NCBI RefSeq assembly: GCF_000005505.3
Contig: NC_016132.3
Span: forward strand, 20,016,501 to 20,080,500
Direction of reading: 5' to 3'
DNA: 64,000 nucleotides
DNA from: Brachypodium distachyon
Taxonomy: Eukaryota; Streptophyta; Magnoliopsida; Poales; Poaceae
Made by a program: the position numbers and the translations under genes. Shown here in pieces: positions 57,683 to 64,000 of this stretch; the stretch's first letter is position 1; every line of letters begins with the position of its first letter. The notes beneath the pieces are model-generated. The model had not been told where the DNA came from, made no database searches, and was given only the letters and a program-made list of their open reading frames with translations.

Positions 57683-59140
57683 AAGGGCCACTGGCCAACT
57701 TAACTAATTATAGTTGCATCAATTGTTTTGTACCGTAATTTAAGAGGAAATTGAACTTTATTGGCATCAGGCGGAATCACTTAATTTCCACTCCTTTTAT
57801 CAATAGTGACAAGTGACAACACATGTATGCATATTATTGCTAACACACTGAGCTGCCTCACTGCCTCAGCCTAGTAGTACTTTCAAAAAGACAACCAGGC
57901 CCCATAAAAATTAGGGCTTTATTATTTCAGTTGACTTATAAATAATTATTTATCAGTTGATAATCATAACCATCCGACTTAGATTTTTTTCATCTTTTAC
58001 ATTTCCATGATTCCTGCACGAATCGCAATGATTGGATCAGACAGTTGTTAACATCGACTAAGAAATAATTATTTTTTAATTATCTTAAAAATAACAAAAA
58101 TTGCAGTGCATGCAACTATGTGATCGATGGATGCCTGCATGCGGCCTCTCGATCAATTGAGAACAACCTTTTATATTGCTTGGAGGCGTGTGAACGTTTA
58201 TTTCTCCGCCACCGTCGTCAGTCGGACCAAGTTTCAACGGGAATTCCACGCTGGGGCGGACCCAGCAGGGTGATTGGGTGGAGCATCCTTTTATCATAAG
58301 TAAAAAATGTAAATAATTAGGAGAAAAAAATACCACCCAATGTTGAAAATACATTGTTTTCCCACCGAACATTGAAAATCTGAGTCCCTATGGTGTGAAC
58401 TGCCTCATTGCTGGCGCGCAGCCGCTCGATCTTCTAATTATACGCAACTTCACACCGATTTAATTTGGGTCTCTATCCAATTTAATTTCTTCCGGCCCAG
58501 ATCAACCCGCTCCTCCAACAAACCATGCATCTACGATTGGTACTTTGCAAGCCTACGGTCTATACTACCTGTGGTCTACTCCATCTCCATCGATTAAGTT
58601 CTACTTTTACACCAATCGATCATCAATTCATCCCACATGTTGCCATAATTATGAGCTACAACACCACACCGGATTAATTGGATGATTTGAAGTAATTAAT
58701 CATCAGATCGACAGAGTACCCTCGGTTTCAAAAGACCGTACACTTCAAAACTTCATTCTTCATCCATGCATGACCATGAGCTTTGTTTCATCATGCATGG
58801 GCTCTAGACTCTAGTACCTAGTCATCTAGTGTGCCATGTAGAACTACCGATCGATTTAGTTCTGCGTACGTAATAGCTTGCTTAGCTAATGAGAGTCCCA
58901 ATCAACTCCTTCCCCCAAAACTTTGGCTTTCTCATCGTGCATTTTTTCCCCTTACCATGGTATGATCGGATTTCCCTATCAGGAGATCACGGAATTACAA
59001 CAGCTCACACCACCCACATAGTTAAGCACGTACTTGCTGCCTTCAACAAACGAAAACAGGCCAAAGACCTGCGACTTAGAGGTTCTGAAAACAACAGGAA
59101 AAGACTGGTTTGGCGGATCTCGCGATTCCTCATCTAGTCC
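57683..59140. other. Intergenic; possible AT-rich MITE at 57905-58095
   Basis: Repeated ATAAATAATTATTTAT and AAGAAATAATTATTTTTTAA arms around 57905-58095 suggest a decayed foldback element. No gene. Confidence 0.4.
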
Positions 59141-59149
59141 CGGCGGCAA

Positions 59150-59988
59150 GTGGGGAGGCCTAGTCACCGGAGAAAATCGAGCTACGACTTCCGTCATGGT
59201 GAGCGATGGCGGCTTTTGCGCCCTTACCTTGTTGAAGGCATCGTCGTGCAACTATGTTCGACCCACTCGTGCTGCTCCAGGGGAAACCCTTGGATCTGGT
59301 TTTCCGGATCGGACGATGGCGGCGCTGCGGTGTCGTGTCCCCTCTTGGGTGCGTCGTTTGTGGAGCAGCGCTGGATGGAAGAGGCAGGAGCTGGAGCGGC
59401 TTTGTCTTGCATTGTAGCTTTGGCGGAGATGTCAAGTCATGCCTGGCCGACAGGTGCTACGCTGAAGCGTGCCTATTCGGTAGGTGCTACGCACGACAGA
59501 TCTTCCAGAGACTTCAAGCTGTGTCGGCTAGTAGTACTTGGCAGCATGGTGCTGCGGTGTACCGGTGGTGACCGCGACATGCTTAATAAGGAGTTTGCAC
59601 GCATGGAGGTGGTGCTACTTGGCACCGCCGTGGTGTCGGTGGCTGGTGTGGCGAGAGTCTGTGCCTCAATCTACACACTGAGATGGGTAGGCGGCAGATT
59701 GCGGAGGCGGCAACATCCGGAGCGAGTGCATCGGCACCGCTTCGCGAATATGCTGGGTGGATTTGGGCTCCTGGCTTGCACGATGAGGTTGGGTGTTTTC
59801 CAGACCTCGTCAGGGAGCTGGCGATGGATCGCTATCGTCATGCTCGGTGGTGTTGTTTTGGTGGTTTTTGGTTTGTATGATCCTTGTAAGGGTTTTTGCC
59901 AGACTTTTGATGTCTAATAATAAATAAAAAGGTTGTGTGCATCGTTCGATGCAGAGGCTGGGGCTCCGCTCCCCATTTTGAAAAAAAC
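59150..59988 (+). mobile_element. Retroposon (LINE 3' end or SINE-like), GC-rich
   Basis: A G/T-rich segment ends in ATAATAAATAAAAAG, then GTGTGCATCGTTCGATGCAG, GCTGGGGCTCCGCTCCCC and an A7 tail at about 59982-59988. This is the standard 3' end of grass LINEs. The upstream 255-codon open frame matches no ORF2 text and is probably not coding. The left boundary is uncertain. Confidence 0.5.
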
Positions 59989-59989
59989 A

Positions 59990-60470
59990 CACACAACAAC
60001 ACATGATCAGCAAACCATTGACTCGCAGAGTCAAAAGTAGCAAAAGCATGAGACCATTAGAATCCAACGAACTCCCAAACAGAAATCCGACCATCTAAGG
60101 CGTCTTCCTCATCATCAGCAGGCTTGTCTTGGAGTCGTCGCATGGGATAGTGCTTCATGGCCTCTTCCTATAGAACTCAAGCTCCTTCCAACAACAGTTC
60201 TCCATCAGCACCGGCCTGGAGACATGTCCTGTATTTTAGGAATGGACATGCATAACAGATCAGCTCAGCTGACGATCTCTGCAAGCGCTTCTCCAAACAA
60301 GCTCTATTACGCAACTTCCAAATGGCACAACATATGATTGCTAGCCCAGCAATTTGAATGTTTCTATTGATCCTGAGACGATTAGAGATCCATCGGAAAT
60401 ATTGAGTAAAGCACGATGGCCTACCGTTCGCACCTATGCCGGACGAACCACACTCCAAGTACCCCCCCCC
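59990..60470 (-). mobile_element. LINE ORF2 C-terminal fragment
   Basis: The minus strand encodes YFRWISNRLRINRNIQIAGL then IICCAIWKLRNRACLEKRLQ and the C-terminal tail to about 60177, the final zf-RVT segment of plant LINE ORF2. The 3' UTR continues to about 59990, where it meets the plus-strand retroposon tail. Confidence 0.7.
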
Positions 60471-60819
60471 CTCAAACTCAAACGCAAGGATGACTTAGAT
60501 TACACCATACCCCTTTGGTAACATGATGTTTCAGTTTAGAATTTATAAACCACTCTCTCTCCATCTGCAGCACCTGCTCTCTCCCTCCCTCTCTCTTCTT
60601 CGTCTGATCTCGGCGGCCATGCCCCTCCTCACCTCGCCTCCCTTAGCCCCCCTTCTATCCTAACCTTATTCCCTTAATTTTCTCCATTAATTGAATCTCT
60701 AATCTCACTGATTTTGGCACTGCATGTGTGCTACTGCTGGGTCTTTCTTCGGTTCGATTCAGGTCATTGTCCTTGTTGCGGCCGGACGACACATGCCGAC
60801 GCTCGAGCACGTAGCCGAC
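60471..60819. other. Intergenic, pyrimidine-rich
   Basis: CT-rich sequence at about 60555-60620; nothing recognised. Confidence 0.5.
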
Positions 60820-60826
60820 GTGGCAA

Positions 60827-61030
60827 GGCTAGTTGGGCCTGGAGTGTCATGACCTGGTGCTGGAGCGAGAAGATGTGTGTGACATAGCCGTAGACCGGGT
60901 CCAGTAACACAGAGTCGGAGGTATATGTGGAGGAAGGAAAAGGCGATGAAAAGATCCTCCAAGAGGCCCTGAGACCATGGCGAGACATGACTTGAACATT
61001 GTTGGCTGGAGAAGGAAACATGGTGGTGGA
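60827..61030 (-). pseudogene. LBD (LOB-domain) gene fragment, frame-broken
   Basis: On the minus strand, 60907-60827 encodes LLDPVYGYVTHIFSLQHQ then VMTLQAQL. This matches the end of the LOB domain: the invariant DP(V/I)YG and the following hydrophobic heptads (…VxHIFxLQxQVxxLQAQL…). Upstream, 61020-60980 shows nucleotide resemblance to the FGASNVSKLL block but in a shifted frame. The CX2CX6CX3C zinc block is absent further upstream. It is therefore a relic; functional LBD genes are DNA-binding regulators of lateral organ or root development. No paralogue is visible in the window. Confidence 0.55.
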
Positions 61031-62632
61031 AAAAACGGAAAAAAGACATTACTACCCTTTTATTTCGGAAAGAATAAGAAATATCGTCGTGCATGCGCCG
61101 AGGGCACGGGCCGGCGACGAAGCACCCGCGTGGAACTGGCCATCCGGAGGGAAGCACGCAACCGAGCGAGCCAATCCAGGTCGATCCGACAGCGTACGTC
61201 AACAGGATCGATCTGACATCGTAAAACCCTCACATGCTTGTGCGTACGTACGTCGTGCTAGCTCTTTTTCTTTGCGTTTTGGTGAGACAGCAGGTAGGTG
61301 TCTGTACTCTCAGCAGCATGCCAGCACGATTATTTTTTCTTTTCGAAAAGAAAAAGGGATTGACCCAAACGTCACCAAGTTGCTCAAACTAGTTCTGGAA
61401 AGATTGAGACTGCACACTCCCAAGACTAAACAATTGCACCTATTCACCTATATATAACCTTTTTAGATTAGCTCCAGATTGTGTATATGTAGGCGTGGCT
61501 TAGCGTGTGGGTTTCTTCCAACGCTCCACATTAGTAGTACTCAACATGATAACAACCTCTAGAACAAGGCATGCAAGAAAGTCCGTTGATGGGATATCCT
61601 TTGGCAGTCACAGTCTGCTAAAAGCAAGGCTGTTTCGCACTTTCGCTAGCGCGCGCGCTAGCTGCTAATCCATGGTTCAGTCAAATTAACATTTTAATCA
61701 TGCAAGTAAAACCTTTTTCCCGTCGATTACTATTGCACCAGCTGTACCATTGAGTATCATCGGTGCGCATAACATAATAGAGATATTGGAGGCGACAAAA
61801 TCTTGATGGATCTTCTCTTTGGACCAAAAGAAAAATCTTACTGAATCTTTATATATCGAGGTATATATTCACAGTTACACACACCCATGGATTTAACTTT
61901 TAGTAATAGAAACCTCCGGATGGCTTGTCAGTGTCAAGCGTCAACTTGTTGGCAGGTTGCACTGTTGCCAGGCGATGCTAGTGGACTATGGAACGGGAAT
62001 CATATTACATTAGCTGGTCGATCTGGCTCCTGATCCTGTGAGGAGGCATACAGATACAGGGACGTAGTCAACAGCATCCATCAGGCATCCAGGCCCCCAC
62101 AAACTAATGATTGGGGAGCAAAACAAACAGGACAAGCATAGTACTACTAGCAACAGTTTCCATCCGCTCGAGTACATCGGGTAAAGTTGAGGGGAATTTT
62201 GGGAGTCTCTGTAGGTCTCTCTTTCCGAACAGTGAATGAAAGGTTACATATTCCAAAGCTGTGCTCTTTGGCTCTGTTTCTCGTTTGCTTTTGCTGGAAA
62301 GGAAGGCGAGATGCTTCTTCGGATGTGCAGTGGCAGGCAAGAGTAGCCCCGTTTTACTGTAGGAGAGATTGATCGTGTTGGCACTTGTTGGCGATGCTAC
62401 TTTAATTAGTTGCCTTTGCTCTCCCTCACGTCCAGCGTGAGTTGTACTAGTCGCCAGAGACGGGTCTAGACTCTAAGTCTGAAAAAGATGATAAGAGATT
62501 CGCATTGAGGAAGCTAGAGAGAAGGCCTAGAGTTGGGCTGTTGAAGGCTTGAAGCTACCTTCTATGAATGGTAAGCCCGAAACATTGGACCATAAAGTTA
62601 TAATGCTCTGTATAAATATTTCAATCAACATG
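61031..62632. other. Intergenic; Pol III 5' elements at the right edge
   Basis: No protein gene recognised. TATAAATATT at 62611-62620 and CAA triplets at 62622-62628 lie 5' of the tRNA gene, in the positions usual for plant tRNA promoters. Confidence 0.5.
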
Positions 62633-62704
62633 GCGTTTGTAGTCCAACGGTTAGGATAATTGCCTTCCAAGCAATAGACCCGGGTTCGACTCCCGGCAGA
62701 CGCA
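62633..62704 (+). tRNA. tRNA-Gly (anticodon TCC)
   Basis: A 72-nt gene. The acceptor arms GCGTTTG and CAGACGC pair throughout (one T-G), with A as the discriminator base. The D arm contains box A (TAGTCCAACGG), the anticodon loop CTTCCAA shows TCC flanked by T and A, and the T arm is CCGGG-TTCGACT-CCCGG (box B). No intron. TTTT at 62709-62712 ends transcription. Upstream TATA and CAA motifs fit a functional plant Pol III gene. The near-perfect cloverleaf argues against a pseudogene. Confidence 0.95.
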
Positions 62705-62708
62705 TTCA

Positions 62709-62712
62709 TTTT
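62709..62712 (+). terminator. Pol III terminator of tRNA-Gly
   Basis: T4 four bases after the discriminator base; a T5 follows at 62716-62720 as backup. Confidence 0.8.
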
Positions 62713-63119
62713 GTGTTTTTGTGACAACAAATTTTGTCCTACACGACCAAGTTCTCACTTTCTCAGTCATGAGCTGTGACGACAAAAAGAGGACCGTCTT
62801 CGATTCTTCCGACGAACTTGTGGCTCCCTCCCGATGCAGCAGCATCCGTCAACAGCAGGCAACATACATCCTCGCCTACGCTGCTCTGGAACCTTCAGGT
62901 TCGTTCCTAGCTGCCCCCTGCCTGTATCAGAAAATGGCGTCGTGCTCCGGCCAGGCCACGCTAGGATTTGCGGCGGGGAGGTGGAGTCGCAACGAGCTCA
63001 CGGCGGTGGTAGTTTTGAGAAGCGAAGATGGATCAGTGAAGAAATTGGGAGAGGGAGTCTTGAAACTAAGACTGAAATTGAACGGTAGAATAAACAAGAC
63101 TAGCCAGAGCCTGGTCGTA
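62713..63119. other. Intergenic
   Basis: An open frame of 145 codons from 62721 runs into the MITE and matches no family known to me. Probably not a gene. Confidence 0.45.
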
Positions 63120-63237
63120 CTTCCTACGTCCAACAAAAGATGTTTCGACTTTGACTAAATTTAAATGCATCTACACGTTAAGTCATGCTCATACAAATTT
63201 TAATAAATTTAAGACATTTTTTGTTGGACGGAGGAAG
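63120..63237. mobile_element. MITE (same family as the outer element at 54303)
   Basis: CTTCCTACGTCCAACAAAAG at the left and TTTTTTGTTGGACGGAGGAAG at the right, TA on both sides. The interior shares TGACTAAATTTAAATGCATC and AAGTCATG with 54303-54412. Confidence 0.85.
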
Positions 63238-64000
63238 TAGCTTAATTATACCCTGGAATACAATTTTTTTCGAGATTGTGGTCGTAGTTATGATACACTC
63301 AATTATGGTCTGAACGAAACCTATCAAAACATCACACTGTGCCCCGGTGTTATCCGCAGGACGCAGGCTATGCAGCGCAGTAGCGCACGCAAGCAAGGAA
63401 GCAATCAGAGAAAACAAATAAGACCAGACGTGTAGAAGATAATTTGCATTCCAGTACATAAATGTCTGAATTATGTTGCTTCTCCACCTGCGAGAGAACA
63501 AGGTGTAAACTACTTGGTCGAAACCAAATGTTCATAAAAGGAAAGTTGAGGCACATAATCAGAATTTGTGAACATATGTAAAAGTAGCTAAATAAAAACA
63601 GATATCACTATATCAGAATCATGAACTTGCAACAGAACAACTGCATCTTACTCCTTAAGTGCAGCTGAGGCATGAAGAGGAAAAGGGAGAACATTAAGTC
63701 GATTAAATCCTTGGTTCCAACTTCCAAGTACAGAGTGCAACCAAGTGACCAACCCTGAATTGCCGGCATGTTCCAGCCCTTGGTATCTTCATGCAGAAAA
63801 AGGAGAATTAGAACAACAGTGTCATCATGACAAGATGTGTATAAAAAATAAGCCTTGTATGGAGAATAGCCCGAGGAGAAGATTATTGCCAGCAACGAAA
63901 GCTTGCAAGGCGAGATGTTTTGGCAAAATTTGAAGCATGCCCAAACCACAACCAGTAACTGAGATAGAAAAGTTCGAGTATGTCATGCCCATTTATACAT
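63238..64000. other. Intergenic or UTR to the right edge
   Basis: AT-rich. A 113-codon frame on the minus strand (63949-63608) has no recognisable domain; it could be UTR of a gene beyond the edge. No feature supported. Confidence 0.4.

Noticed and set aside
59150..59917. 255-codon plus-strand frame
   Set aside because: Lies in the non-coding 3' part of a retroposon with a LINE-type tail; no recognisable protein text.
62721..63158. 145-codon frame after the tRNA gene
   Set aside because: Ends inside a MITE, starts in the tRNA trailer, no domain or codon bias.

Overview
The window is nuclear DNA of a grass (monocot, probably Pooideae; a compact genome such as Brachypodium fits best, but this is inference). 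Pointers are spliced plant genes with GC-rich first exons and AT-rich introns, an ALOG-domain gene, a DUF248 methyltransferase, many Stowaway-type MITEs with CTCCCTCCG termini, a Reina-type chromovirus, a Tat-type Ty3 element and several L1-like LINEs. There is nothing bacterial and no CRISPR array.

Four complete protein genes, the start of a fifth and one tRNA gene are well supported. From left to right: the first codons of a secreted-protein gene leaving the window on the minus strand (1-70); a ZIP metal transporter with 3 exons and 369 aa (5752-7064, +); the RNase P/MRP subunit p29/POP4 with 8 coding exons and 318 aa (22381-25172, +); a PMT23-like Golgi methyltransferase with 8 exons and 673 aa (26650-30746, +); an intronless ALOG/G1-like nuclear factor of 261 aa (49965-50750, -); and tRNA-Gly(TCC) (62633-62704, +). 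I rebuilt the splice sites by hand and all reading frames close.

The rest is mostly transposon sediment. A 5.36-kb Reina-like element (8267-13624, -, target duplication CTCTT) sits inside a 46-bp tandem array whose register is preserved across the insertion. An 11.76-kb Tat-like element (33406-45165, +, target duplication CAAAC) is decayed and carries an antisense ORF region with the plant gypsy-type 'transposase_28' protein. A 5'-truncated LINE (55214-57666) has near-perfect target duplications. Further LINE pieces lie at 1575, 15145, 59150 and about 60000. A probable non-autonomous Helitron occupies 17063-18103. Stowaway, Tourist, hAT-like and long-TIR MITEs are scattered between and within genes.

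The less ordinary points are: two GC-AG introns in neighbouring genes; a palindromic duplicated site-II promoter block in front of the RNase P gene; a dispersed element present once intact (3845-4369, -) and once split by 4.2 kb of nested insertions (14738-14962 and 19199-19390, +); captured or decayed fragments of a nucleobase-ascorbate transporter and of an LBD gene; and a 25-base G run upstream of the ALOG gene. I found no gene cluster or defence-like system. The host genes appear to be independent housekeeping or developmental loci.
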